In this document: positions 1 to 7,982 of the stretch, one piece after another
Layout: every line of letters starts with the position of its first letter
How positions within the stretch are numbered: the first letter of the stretch is position 1
Assembly (NCBI GenBank): GCA_017516885.1
Contig: JAFXAR010000001.1
Location: forward strand, 21,436-85,435
Source of the DNA: Bacteroidaceae bacterium
Lineage (GTDB): Bacteria > Bacteroidota > Bacteroidia > Bacteroidales > Bacteroidaceae
DNA length: 64,000 nt
Reading direction: 5' to 3'
Program-made: the position numbers and the translations under genes
The notes under the pieces: model-generated
Told to the model about the DNA's origin: nothing
The model's input: only the letters and a program-made list of their open reading frames with translations
The model's database searches: none

Positions 1-439
1 AGAGGTGGTCAACCGGAATGTCAAAGAATCCTTGAATCTGGTCTGCGTGGAGGTCCATTGTGATAATTCTGCTCACGCCTGCTACGCTGAGAAGGTCGGC
101 AACCAGCTTTGCGCCAATTGAAACGCGTGGCTTGTCCTTGCGGTCCTGGCGTGCCCAGCCAAAGTATGGCATTACTGCAACAATGCTCTTTGCCGATGCG
201 CGCTTTGCGGCATCAACCATGAGCAGCAGCTCCATGAGATTGTCTGAATTTGGGAATGTTGACTGAACAAGGAACACGTTCTTGCCGCGGATGGATTCTT
301 CGTAAGAAACTGCAAATTCGCCGTCGGCGAAGTGTGTTGTGTTCATCTGTCCGAGTTCGCATCCTAATTCTTTGCAAATCTCTTCTGCGAGGTAACGTGA
401 CTTGGTTCCTGCAAAAACCATGTAAGGAGTATTGTCCAT
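1..439 (-). CDS. prs: Ribose-phosphate pyrophosphokinase (PRPP synthetase), N-terminal part
   Basis: Makes PRPP from ribose 5-phosphate and ATP for purine, pyrimidine, histidine and tryptophan synthesis in the cytoplasm. The frame runs off the left edge, so only about 146 N-terminal residues are present. Reading the minus strand from the ATG at 439 gives the typical start ([11 protein letters not shown]), the FADGEF segment, the [11 protein letters not shown] loop of the ATP site and the beginning of the metal-binding [12 protein letters not shown] region. The family is about 310 residues, so roughly half is missing. The reading frame is intact. A divergent or downstream partner cannot be seen. 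Confidence 0.95.
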   Translation of the reverse strand, partial: MDNTPYMVFAGTKSRYLAEEICKELGCELGQMNTTHFADGEFAVSYEESIRGKNVFLVQSTFPNSDNLMELLLMVDAAKRASAKSIVAVMPYFGWARQDRKDKPRVSIGAKLVADLLSVAGVSRIITMDLHADQIQGFFDIPVDHL

Positions 440-483
440 GATGATTAAATGAATTTAGTTTGTTATATTTTCTTCTTTTATTG

Positions 484-1068
484 TCAAAGCTTGTCAACCA
501 CTTTCTTTATTCTCTTAAAGCGGTCAATGAGTTCGGTGTAGTCGGTCGAGCGGCATGAATCGAAATTGCTCCACATGAGCTCGTTGAGTATGATTCCGCC
601 AAAACCGTAGTTTGTCAGGCGCTTTATATTGGCTTCGTCAATGTCGCCAAATGCCCATGTGTTCCTGTTTATAACCTTCTTGCCAATTTCGTTGAGCTCT
701 GCGCTTTGGTAGAATGTGCGCCCCAATGGGCCGAAGCATACAATGTCGTATGTCTTGCGGAGTTCCTTGAGGTGGGTGAGATTGTTTGCATATCCCACAA
801 GCTTGCCGTTCTCGTTGCCCATAGGCGGGTTTGAGTCAAGAGTGAACAGAGTGCCCGCAAGCCTGTATTCCTGCATAAGCCTGTTGTTGCAAGTGAATAT
901 GCGCTTGTGGTACTTCTTGGGGATAAGGCTGAGAAGCCTTTCAACGAACTGCGGATGAGGGTATTCCTTGTACAGGAACAGATAGTCCAGTCCTTCGTCA
1001 AAAAGGCGGGTGATAATTTTGTCCTCTTCTACAAAAAAGGTCGGTTTTGTCGATACGGCCAGTTTCAT
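484..1068 (-). CDS. Thiamine-phosphate synthase-like (ThiE/TenI-type) protein
   Basis: A 194-residue protein starting at the ATG at 1068 (MKLAVSTKPTFFVEED); an in-frame extension upstream to 1149 lacks family character and runs over the promoter. The small TIM-barrel pattern fits Bacteroidales proteins annotated as thiamine phosphate synthase: a start strand, a GxIxxxEL-like segment near the end (GGIILNELMWSNF), and a middle segment with CFGPLGRTFYQS resembling the phosphate-binding region of ThiE. No other thi genes are nearby, and the classical ThiE DxxGxH-type motifs are weak, so the enzymatic activity is an inference. It lies 44 bases upstream of prs on the same strand and may be cotranscribed with it. 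Confidence 0.55.
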   Translation of the reverse strand: MKLAVSTKPTFFVEEDKIITRLFDEGLDYLFLYKEYPHPQFVERLLSLIPKKYHKRIFTCNNRLMQEYRLAGTLFTLDSNPPMGNENGKLVGYANNLTHLKELRKTYDIVCFGPLGRTFYQSAELNEIGKKVINRNTWAFGDIDEANIKRLTNYGFGGIILNELMWSNFDSCRSTDYTELIDRFKRIKKVVDKL

Positions 1069-1404
1069 ATTGTATTGTTGTTCTTGCTGTTCTATATTTC
1101 CTGCAAAATTAGTAATTTTTATGATATTGTGCGCGATTATGCAGCACAATTATTCCATAAAAAAGAGCATTGTTTCCAATTATGGGGCAAACTATGCTTT
1201 TCTTTTCTTTGAAAATCGCAGCACAGGCCTTGAGCTGTTCCCGCATTGCCGGCATACAAACTTAAACAAAAAAAGATGATAATGCAAAAAATAGTATCTT
1301 TTTGTGAATAATTTTTGCAAAGCATCGCCAGGAACTCCTTTCGCAGAACATTACTTGCCGTTGCGGCGTTCCTTCTTTGTAAAATCATAAAATAATCAGC
1401 TAAT
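1069..1404. other. Intergenic region between divergent thiE-like and DPSL genes
   Basis: About 335 bases without a gene. It holds a TAATTTTG box reading leftward at 1111-1104. It also holds an A/T-rich inverted repeat, TGCAAAAAAT at 1283-1292 facing ATTTTTGCA at 1311-1319, about 90 bases before the ferritin-like start. That repeat could be an operator or part of a promoter. Open frames here are short, unlike any known family, and overlap the promoter. Confidence 0.5.
1104..1111 (-). promoter_or_regulatory. -7 box of a Bacteroidota promoter for the thiE-like gene
   Basis: On the minus strand 1111-1104 reads TAATTTTG, an exact TAnnTTTG match, 36 bases before the ATG at 1068. No clear TTTG is found 19-21 bases further upstream, so this rests on the -7 element alone. 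Confidence 0.4.
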
Positions 1405-1920
1405 ATGGCAAGAGAGAGTATTATGATTCTGCGCAAGAGGATTGACTTGCCGGAATTGCTGTCGCAGCTTAATGCGGCATTGTGTGAGGAGTGGCTCGCT
1501 TTTTATCAGTATTGGATTGGGTCGTTAGTTGTTGAAGGGGCTATGCGCTCCGATGTGCAGCGGGAGTTTGAGGAGCATGCCATGGAGGAGTTTGCCCATG
1601 CAAGGCTGCTGGCCGACAGGATAATACAGCTTGAGGGCACTCCGGTGCTTGACCCTGTGCAGTGGAGCGTGCTGGCGAGGTGCAAGTATTCTGTGCCTGT
1701 TGACAGCGATGTTATAAATCTGCTTAAGCAGAATGTTGCGGCAGAGAGGTGCGCGGTTGTGAGGTACGAGGAGATTGCATCGTTCTGCAATAATGTGGAT
1801 TATACCACTTGCGATATTGCCAAGCGTATAATGGCCGAAGAGGAGGAGCATGAACAGGACTTGCAGGACTTGCTGCGCGATGTGGAGTGGATAGCCAAGG
1901 CGGCAGAAGTAAAGTGTTAG
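1405..1920 (+). CDS. DPSL-type (Dps-like) mini-ferritin, bacterioferritin-related
   Basis: A 171-residue four-helix ferritin-like protein. Such proteins oxidise and store iron and remove peroxide, protecting DNA in anaerobes exposed to oxygen. Metal ligands visible are Glu28/29 (CEEWLAFYQYW), Glu62-x-x-His65, Glu114 and Glu146-x-x-His149. Cys116 and Cys128/Cys136 sit beside the centre, the cysteine arrangement described for the DPSL ('thioferritin') subfamily known from Sulfolobus and Bacteroides fragilis and absent from classical Dps. The start MARESIMIL matches the start I recall for the B. fragilis protein. It stands alone between divergent and convergent neighbours; stress control (for example OxyR or PerR) is likely but no operator was identified. 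Confidence 0.82.
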   Translation: MARESIMILRKRIDLPELLSQLNAALCEEWLAFYQYWIGSLVVEGAMRSDVQREFEEHAMEEFAHARLLADRIIQLEGTPVLDPVQWSVLARCKYSVPVDSDVINLLKQNVAAERCAVVRYEEIASFCNNVDYTTCDIAKRIMAEEEEHEQDLQDLLRDVEWIAKAAEVKC

Positions 1921-1975
1921 GAGCAGGAGACTGCCTGCATCATGATGGCTGCCCAAAAGTCATTTTTGCAAGAAA

Positions 1976-2007
1976 CACCCACGTTAGAATATGCTCTAGC
2001 GCGGGTG
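1976..2007. terminator. Hairpin between convergent genes
   Basis: 1976-1989 pairs with 1994-2007 around a 4-base loop (13 of 14 positions within the arm pair counting G-U, apart from one internal A-C mismatch and a frayed loop-closing pair). It lies between the ferritin stop at 1920 and the aguB stop at 2070. There is no T run on either side, so it may act as a bidirectional 3'-end structure, not a strong intrinsic terminator. Confidence 0.4.
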
Positions 2008-2069
2008 CTTGTTCAATAAGAGGGCTTTTGCCCCCTGTCTGCATCATGAGGGCGGCTTTTTGTCGTCCT

Positions 2070-2957
2070 CTATTCTTCGTCGAGGTATCTTTTGACTATG
2101 CCGCCGTATTCCTCTATGCGGCGGTCGCGGAGGAATGGCCACCACTGGCGCACGGTTTCGCTGCGTTTAAGGCTTACTTCAATGACTTCGCATTGTTCTT
2201 CCTCGCCAAAATGCGCTATGAATTCGCCCTGTGGGCCGGCAACGAAACTGTGTCCCCAGAATTGTATGCCGTTTGTCATCCCTGATGGGTCGGGCTCATG
2301 ACCGCAACGGTTTACTGCAATTACCGGCAGGCCGTTGGCTACTGCATGCCCGCGCTGAACGGTTTGCCATGCACCGAGCTGGCGCTCTTTCTCTTCCGGG
2401 GTGTCGCTGCTTTCCCAGCCTATTGCGGTGGGGTATATCAGCAGTTCTGCGCCACGCAGCGCCATGAGGCGTGCTCCTTCGGGATACCATTGGTCCCAGC
2501 ATACCTGCACTCCCAAAGTTCCTACAGAGGTCCTTATTGGACGGAAACCTATGTCGCCCGGAGTGAAATAGAATTTTTCGTAATATGCAGGGTCGTCGGG
2601 GATGTGCATCTTGCGGTATTTTCCGGCAATGCTTCCGTCGCTCTCAAACACTACCGCGGTGTTATGGTATAGCCCTTTTGCGCGCTCCTCAAAGAGTGAT
2701 GTCACGAGCACAACCTTGCACTCTGCGGCAATTTTTCCATAAAACTCTGTTGAAGGGCCGGGGATTGGCTCTGCGTAAGAGAATTTCTCTGTTGACTCCA
2801 CCTGGCAGAAGTAGGGCGAATTATGCAGTTCCTGCAATATCACCAGCTGCGCGCCGCCGGCAGCAGCCTTGCGTATGCATGCAGCCAGTTTCTCTCTGTT
2901 TGCAGCAACATCAGTGCCGATGCTCTGCTGAATTATTCCAACTTTTATTGTGTCCAT
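2070..2957 (-). CDS. aguB: N-carbamoylputrescine amidase
   Basis: Hydrolyses N-carbamoylputrescine to putrescine, ammonia and CO2, the last step of the agmatine route to polyamines. It is a 295-residue nitrilase-superfamily protein with the Glu-Lys-Cys triad visible: Glu in LQELHNSPYF, Lys in KYRKMHIPDD, and Cys in VQVCWDQWYPE. GWESSDTPEE and the C-terminal RRIEEYGGIVKRY region are typical of AguB-type amidases. I chose the ATG at 2957 (MDTIKVGIIQQ); the longer frame to 2993 would overlap aguA. It begins 8 bases after the aguA stop, so the two are in one operon. Confidence 0.93.
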   Translation of the reverse strand: MDTIKVGIIQQSIGTDVAANREKLAACIRKAAAGGAQLVILQELHNSPYFCQVESTEKFSYAEPIPGPSTEFYGKIAAECKVVLVTSLFEERAKGLYHNTAVVFESDGSIAGKYRKMHIPDDPAYYEKFYFTPGDIGFRPIRTSVGTLGVQVCWDQWYPEGARLMALRGAELLIYPTAIGWESSDTPEEKERQLGAWQTVQRGHAVANGLPVIAVNRCGHEPDPSGMTNGIQFWGHSFVAGPQGEFIAHFGEEEQCEVIEVSLKRSETVRQWWPFLRDRRIEEYGGIVKRYLDEE

Positions 2958-2965
2958 ATATCTGT

Positions 2966-3997
2966 TTATCTTGGGTATTGCATGGTTACGCAATGCAGCG
3001 AACCATGCTGCTTGATAAGTGCGCAGCAGTCTATTCCCACAATGTCATGTGCCGGGAATGCCTTTGAGAGCCTTTCGGCAGCCAAAAGGTCATTGTCGGG
3101 CTGGCGGTATGTGGGGTAGAGCACTGTATTGTTCATGATGAGGAAATTTGCGTATGTTGCCGGCAGGCGTTCGCCATCCTCGTCAAATATCGGGTCGGGC
3201 GAGGGCAGGGCGACTGTCCTGTAGGGCTTGCCGTCGCTTGTGCGCAGAGCCATTATCTCCTCTTCCATTGCGCGGAGGCCGGCATATTGGGCGTCGTTCT
3301 CATCAGTTGCCTGCATATATACAATGGTGTCGTTTGGTGCGAAGCGTGCCACTGTGTCTACATGTCCGTCGGTGTCGTCGCCAATAAGGCTGCCGTGGCT
3401 GAGCCATAGCACATGTTCGGCATGCAGCATCTTCTTAAGGCATTTTTCAATCTCTTCCTTGCCCATAGGCTGGTTGCGGTGCGGAGCAAGCAGGCATTGC
3501 GATGTTGTGAGTATTGTTCCCTTGCCATCGCTCTCAATAGAGCCTCCCTCAAGCACGAATGATGTGCAGTCCTCGTATTCGCCTTTTATAATGCCGGCAT
3601 CGTAGAGCTTGCCGTTTATGGCATTGTCAAGTTCCGATGTAAATTTTCTGCCCCAGCCGTTGAAGCAGAAGTCAATGTAGTGGGGCACGTTGTCGCCAAG
3701 CAGGGTTATGAATGCATGGTCGCGTGCCCATGTGTCGTTTGTGTCGCATTTAAAGAAGGTGATGTTCTGCATTTTCGCTCCGCTGTTTTCGAGCAGGGTG
3801 TGAACCTTGTCGGTGTCAGGGGCTACGATGAGCAGATTCAGGCGTGAACTGATTGCTTTTGCAAGGTCGGTAAAGCATTTCTCAACTTCATCGAGCATGT
3901 AGCTCCAGTCGGTCTTTTCATGCGGCCATGTAAGCTGAATCATCTGCAGGCGATGCCACTCGGCCGGCATAAATAACTGTCGTTTCGGCTGTTCCAT
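2966..3997 (-). CDS. aguA: Agmatine deiminase
   Basis: Converts agmatine to N-carbamoylputrescine and ammonia, feeding aguB directly downstream. It has 343 residues, normal for the peptidyl-arginine-deiminase-like (PAD_porph) family. Catalytic features are visible: WARDHAF with the substrate Asp, LSHGSLIGDDTDGHVD with catalytic His and Asp, and GSLHCVTMQ near the end with nucleophile Cys336. The family's EGGSIESDGKGTILTT segment is also present. Its start overlaps the stop of the preceding DUF2148 gene by one base, which suggests translational coupling. No arginine decarboxylase is in view, so agmatine may come from elsewhere on the chromosome or from outside. Confidence 0.94.
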   Translation of the reverse strand: MEQPKRQLFMPAEWHRLQMIQLTWPHEKTDWSYMLDEVEKCFTDLAKAISSRLNLLIVAPDTDKVHTLLENSGAKMQNITFFKCDTNDTWARDHAFITLLGDNVPHYIDFCFNGWGRKFTSELDNAINGKLYDAGIIKGEYEDCTSFVLEGGSIESDGKGTILTTSQCLLAPHRNQPMGKEEIEKCLKKMLHAEHVLWLSHGSLIGDDTDGHVDTVARFAPNDTIVYMQATDENDAQYAGLRAMEEEIMALRTSDGKPYRTVALPSPDPIFDEDGERLPATYANFLIMNNTVLYPTYRQPDNDLLAAERLSKAFPAHDIVGIDCCALIKQHGSLHCVTMQYPR

Positions 3998-4536
3998 TAC
4001 TGTGGCTGTACTTTGCGTTTGCGGTCAAAGAACGGGTTCTTTGAACTTGCGCTTACCGGTATTCCTATTATATAATTGCATCCGGGCATCCAGCCAAGCT
4101 TTAGCGCTGCATAACCAACAGAGTACATTACGCGAGTGTCTAACCTTAGGTCGGCTGCTGTTGCGCAGGCTGAGCCTACAGCAATTCCCACATCAATTGT
4201 GTTCATTGCGCATGGCACTCCCTGGGCGCGCTCGCCGCAAGTGGGGTAGCCGCAGTAGCCGCAGTTGAGGCACATGGCCTCCTCGCGTGAACCGATAAGC
4301 AATACTGCCTCGGCAGAGAGGATGTTGTCGGCATCTCTCATAAGCCCGCCACGTCCCATGTTCTCGCCTATCTGGTGCAGGGCGTTGCTCAGGGCGACAA
4401 TGTCGTCATCGGTTATCATTGTAATCTCTATAATGTCAACACCTTTTGCCTTTGGGGCAGTGCGTGCTGCTGTCATCATCTGTTTTGCACACTCAATTAC
4501 ATGCTCATGGCGTGCTTCTCTTTCATTGTATACCAT
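3997..4536 (-). CDS. DUF2148 ferredoxin-domain protein
   Basis: A 179-residue protein with a Cys cluster C89-x2-C92-x2-C95-x4-C100 (CLNCGYCGYPTC) plus Cys109, fitting an iron-sulfur cluster. The surrounding sequence (NMGRGGLMRDAD, GIAVGSACATAADL, LGWMPGCNYIIGIPVSASSKNPFFDR) is characteristic of DUF2148, a family common in anaerobes whose role is unknown. It is the first gene of the aguA-aguB operon and overlaps aguA by a single base, so it may support polyamine metabolism or its redox control. That link is inference from position. Confidence 0.85.
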   Translation of the reverse strand: MVYNEREARHEHVIECAKQMMTAARTAPKAKGVDIIEITMITDDDIVALSNALHQIGENMGRGGLMRDADNILSAEAVLLIGSREEAMCLNCGYCGYPTCGERAQGVPCAMNTIDVGIAVGSACATAADLRLDTRVMYSVGYAALKLGWMPGCNYIIGIPVSASSKNPFFDRKRKVQPQ

Positions 4537-4560
4537 AGTTCGCTGATTGTTTTGTTTCTG

Positions 4561-4568
4561 CGAAGATA
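4561..4568 (-). promoter_or_regulatory. -7 box for the DUF2148-aguA-aguB operon
   Basis: The minus strand reads TATCTTCG at 4568-4561, 24 bases upstream of the ATG at 4536. The same box occurs at 7937, 30033 and 57731, each before a gene. No good TTTG is seen at -33. Confidence 0.5.
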
Positions 4569-4927
4569 GTGATTATTTCGGAATTTCTGCATCATAAATA
4601 GTTTTCTTTCATTTCAGCTTCTATAAATTACTTGGCGATATGTTTATACATGCTTTTAATTGTTTGTGAACAATCTTTTATAAATTAACAATATTTAACA
4701 ATTGGGGGGGTGAAATTGAACTTGTTATTATCTTTGCGCCGGATTGCTGCCGGATGGGTTCTTGAAACTTGCGGGATGTGCCGAAAATATACTGCATTGC
4801 CGCAACATGTTTCTACTTTACGCCAAAAAGCGCCCGCTGTAAGAATATTACGGTGTTAGTGTAAATATTTTTTAACACAAACGGATAAAAAATAATGAAT
4901 AAAAATAAAACTGTTGCAGTTTTTACT

Positions 4928-4935
4928 TATTTTTG
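4928..4935 (+). promoter_or_regulatory. -7 box upstream of the first M16 peptidase
   Basis: TATTTTTG at 4928-4935 matches TAnnTTTG exactly, about 107 bases before the ATG at 5042. A second candidate, TATCTTTG at 4729-4736, would give a 300-base leader. Neither has a well-spaced -33 TTTG. Confidence 0.4.
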
Positions 4936-5041
4936 CAAGTCGGGATTTCCTGACAATGGGTTGCGGCATTTTTTGCTGCCGCTTGATTTTGAAGCAACTG
5001 CTTCTATCTAAATGTATATTTTGTTTTAATTATATAATGTT

Positions 5042-7837
5042 ATGAAAAGATTTTTTCTTTCACTTGCGGTGGCTTTTGTCACCATCTTTGCATTCGGACA
5101 GACACAGCTGCCTGTTGACGAGAATGTGAAAATGGGAAAGCTTGAGAACGGCTTGACCTATTATATCCGTCACAATGCCAACCCCGCGCAGCGTGCCGAG
5201 TTCTATTTGGCAACAAATGTAGGTGCTTTCCAGGAGGAGGACGACCAGGATGGCCTTGCACACTTCCTTGAGCACATGTGCTTCAACGGTACAAAGAATT
5301 TCCCCGAAAAGAAGCTGCTTGAGTATCTTCAGGGCATAGGTGCTGAGTTTGGCCGTAATATAAATGCGTCAACCGGCTTTGAGCAGACACAGTATATGCT
5401 GAACAATATTCCTGTTACCCGTGAGGGCATAATCGATTCCTGTCTGCTTGTGCTGCACGACTATTCGCACTATGTGACATGTGACCCCAAGGAGATTGAT
5501 GCCGAGCGCGGTGTAATCCTTGAGGAGCGCCGTTCACGCCGCGATGCCAACTGGAGAATGTTTGAGCGCTCTTTGCCTTATTACTTTGGAAATACACATA
5601 TGGCAAAGCGTACTCTTATCGGTGGCGAAGAGCAGCTCAAGACCTTTAAGCCCGAAAGTCTTGTGAACTTCTATCGCAAGTGGTACAATCCTGACATGCA
5701 GGCAGTTGTTGTAGTGGGCGACGTTGATGTTGCAGCAGTTGAAAAGAAAATTAAGGACTTGTTCGGCTCAATTCCCGCTCCGGCAACTCCCACTGTAAAG
5801 CCGCTGATTAAGATTCCTTCAAATAAAGAGCCGCAGGTGGGTGTAATTACCGACCCCGAGGCAAGCGCTTCAATGGTGGAGCTTATATGGCGTGGCGATG
5901 CAATGCCAAAGGAGATGGCCTCTACAGATGCAGCATTTGTTGTTGACGTTGTAAAGAGTGTTATCGGCAATGTGTTCAGCGAGCGCATGCAGGCTATCAC
6001 AGCATCGGCCGATGCCCCCTTTATCAATGGCGGCCTTATGATTGGCGCTCTCTGCGAAGGCTGCGAGGCTGTCCAGGCCCAGGTTGTTTTCAAGGATGGC
6101 GACTACAAGAATGCGCTTAAGGCATTCTATACTGAAATTGAGAGAATCCGCCGTTACGGAATTACAGAAAGCGAGCTCGAGCGTGCCAAGCTTAAGCTGA
6201 TTAGTGATGCCGAAAAGGCTGCCGAGGCTGCTGCTACACGCAAAAATGCTGAATTTGTATGGCCTATACTGGGACACTTCTTCCAGAATCACTATCTGCT
6301 CGACCCGCAGGTTGAACTTCAGATGATTCAGAGCGTATGCTCTCAGATTCCTTCAATGGTATTTAAGCAGATACTTGCCGGCGCTATCACAGAAGAGAAC
6401 TTTGTTGTAATATACAAGGCTCCCGAGCGCGAAGGGCTTGCTCATCCGGCTGAAGCCGACCTTCTTGCTGTAATAAATGATGTGAAGGCAGCCGAGGTGG
6501 AAGCGCCTGTTGAGGAGGGAGCAAACGAGCCTCTGCTTGACCCGGCCGCAATTGTTCCCGGCAAGGTAAAGAAGATTAAGGATATGCCTTACGGCGCAAC
6601 AGAGTGGACACTCAGCAACGGCGTGAAGGTAGTGTTTATGTCTACCGACCTCAAGAAGGACGAGGTTGTTGTTGAAATTGTAAAAGAGGGTGGTGCTTCT
6701 CTCATTGCAACAGAGGAACTTCCTTCATTTGAGGATAATGTGTGGGCTCTCTACCAGTCGAACCGCGGACTTTCAAAGTTCGGCGGCGTGGAACTGAAGA
6801 AGATGCTTACAGGAAAGAATGTAGATTGCTCTATTGTTATTGACAGAGTGCGTCACGGCATTAAGGCTGTTTCAACTCCCAAGGATATTGAAACCGCAAT
6901 GCAGCTGCTCTATCTGAATGTAACCGACCAGCGCTTTGATGAAACTGAGTACCAGACCGGTATCAATCAGATTAAGGCAATGCTCCCTAACCTTGAAAAA
7001 CAGCCTATGATGCAGTTCCAGAAGCATGCAAATGAGGTTCTCTACGGAGGTCACGAGCGCCGTGAGGTGTTGAGCATGGAACTCCTTGAAAAGGCCAATA
7101 TCCAGGCTGTCGAGGCTGTGAGCAGACGTCTCTTTGGCGATGTTGCCGGCGCAACTGTATATGTTGTAGGCAACATTGATGCCGATGCTCTCAAGCCTCT
7201 CCTTGAGAAGTATATCGCTTCGCTCCCCGGCGGAAAGAAGGGCGCTAAGATGGTCGACCACAAGGAGAATATTGTAAGGGGCGAAATTGTAAGGGATTTC
7301 CCGATAGCAATGGAGACTCCTAAGAACACCGTGCTTCAGGTATATTCGGCAAAGATGCCTTACAGTGTGCAGAATGAGGTTCTTCTTCAGGTTGCAAAGT
7401 ATTACCTTGACATGATTTACGTTGAAACTCTCCGTGAGAGCGAGGGCGGAACATACGGCGCAAGCGTAGCTACTGCCTTTATGATGGAGCCCACTCCCTA
7501 TGCAGTGATGCAGGTTGCTTTTGAGACTAACCCCGAAAGCGTTGCAAAGCTCACGGAGCTTGCAATCTCAGGCATGTACAATTTGGTAGAGGAGGGCATC
7601 CCTGCCGACAAGCTTGACATGATTATCAAGAACATTCAGAAGAACATACCTCAGGACAGAGTAAGCAACAGCTACTGGCAGAAGTGCCTGAAGTATTATG
7701 TGAATTACGGTATCGACTACGATATGGAATTTGAGTCTGCTGTAAACGGCATCACCTCAGAGGCTGTAGTTGAGGCTGTAAGGGCTCTTACAAAGGATAA
7801 TAACTTTATTCAGGTGTCTATCAGTCCTGAAAAGTAA
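5042..7837 (+). CDS. M16 family zinc peptidase, secreted (paralogue 1)
   Basis: A 931-residue, pitrilysin-type metallopeptidase. An N-terminal signal peptide (MKRFFLSLAVAFVTIFAFG) places it outside the inner membrane. The inverted zinc motif HxxEH is His74-Phe-Leu-Glu77-His78 inside GLAHFLEHMCFNGT, and a further Glu is expected in the CDPKEIDAERGVILEE segment. Further on are a second M16 domain (TEWTLSNGVKVV) and the C-terminal GGTYGAS motif near residue 805. Full-length two-half architecture is normal for the family. A strong terminator follows. A close paralogue lies at 31310, so the organism keeps two such peptidases. The substrate is unknown; members often degrade oligopeptides. Confidence 0.93.
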   Translation: MKRFFLSLAVAFVTIFAFGQTQLPVDENVKMGKLENGLTYYIRHNANPAQRAEFYLATNVGAFQEEDDQDGLAHFLEHMCFNGTKNFPEKKLLEYLQGIGAEFGRNINASTGFEQTQYMLNNIPVTREGIIDSCLLVLHDYSHYVTCDPKEIDAERGVILEERRSRRDANWRMFERSLPYYFGNTHMAKRTLIGGEEQLKTFKPESLVNFYRKWYNPDMQAVVVVGDVDVAAVEKKIKDLFGSIPAPATPTVKPLIKIPSNKEPQVGVITDPEASASMVELIWRGDAMPKEMASTDAAFVVDVVKSVIGNVFSERMQAITASADAPFINGGLMIGALCEGCEAVQAQVVFKDGDYKNALKAFYTEIERIRRYGITESELERAKLKLISDAEKAAEAAATRKNAEFVWPILGHFFQNHYLLDPQVELQMIQSVCSQIPSMVFKQILAGAITEENFVVIYKAPEREGLAHPAEADLLAVINDVKAAEVEAPVEEGANEPLLDPAAIVPGKVKKIKDMPYGATEWTLSNGVKVVFMSTDLKKDEVVVEIVKEGGASLIATEELPSFEDNVWALYQSNRGLSKFGGVELKKMLTGKNVDCSIVIDRVRHGIKAVSTPKDIETAMQLLYLNVTDQRFDETEYQTGINQIKAMLPNLEKQPMMQFQKHANEVLYGGHERREVLSMELLEKANIQAVEAVSRRLFGDVAGATVYVVGNIDADALKPLLEKYIASLPGGKKGAKMVDHKENIVRGEIVRDFPIAMETPKNTVLQVYSAKMPYSVQNEVLLQVAKYYLDMIYVETLRESEGGTYGASVATAFMMEPTPYAVMQVAFETNPESVAKLTELAISGMYNLVEEGIPADKLDMIIKNIQKNIPQDRVSNSYWQKCLKYYVNYGIDYDMEFESAVNGITSEAVVEAVRALTKDNNFIQVSISPEK

Positions 7838-7872
7838 GCGCATAATTCACTTTTGAATATATAAACAAAGGG

Positions 7873-7905
7873 GCGGCCGGGAAGCAATTTTCGGCCGCAC
7901 TTTTC
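7873..7905 (+). terminator. Intrinsic terminator after the first M16 peptidase
   Basis: GCGGCCG at 7873-7879 pairs with CGGCCGC at 7892-7898, followed by ACTTTTC. It is 36 bases after the stop. Confidence 0.75.
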
Positions 7906-7912
7906 TGCTTGA

Positions 7913-7944
7913 TTTGCTATTAGCGAAATTTATTTGTATCTTCG
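7913..7944 (+). promoter_or_regulatory. Promoter of ettA
   Basis: TTTG at 7913-7916, 20-base spacer, TATCTTCG at 7937-7944 (one mismatch to TAnnTTTG). Spacing is ideal for the Bacteroidota primary sigma factor, and the ATG is 38 bases downstream at 7983. Confidence 0.7.
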
Positions 7945-7982
7945 CGGATAGTTTATGAAATTAAATTAAGTGTTAATACTAT

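Larger units (their letters stand above)
4537..5041. other. Divergent intergenic region with leader of the first M16 peptidase
   Basis: About 500 bases without a gene. It holds the leftward agu promoter (4561-4568), two rightward TAnnTTTG boxes (4729-4736 and 4928-4935) and a small hairpin with 6-bp arms at 4953-4958 and 4967-4972 (GCGGCA facing TGCCGC) that would lie early in a transcript from the second box. Only AT-rich sequence fills the rest; no conserved small frame was recognised. Confidence 0.5.

Noticed and set aside
907-1212. 101-residue frame on plus, opposite the thiE-like gene
   Set aside because: It is mostly antisense to the thiE-like coding region and runs across its promoter; composition does not look like protein.
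1930-2056. Two similar segments (CTGCATCATGA at 1933 and 2039)
   Set aside because: Only about 18 bases with mismatches; too short and single to call an insertion duplication or attachment site.
4701-4736. TTG-24-TATCTTTG as a complete promoter before the first M16 gene
   Set aside because: The spacer is 24 bases, outside the usual 19-21; kept only as a possible -7 box in the intergenic note.
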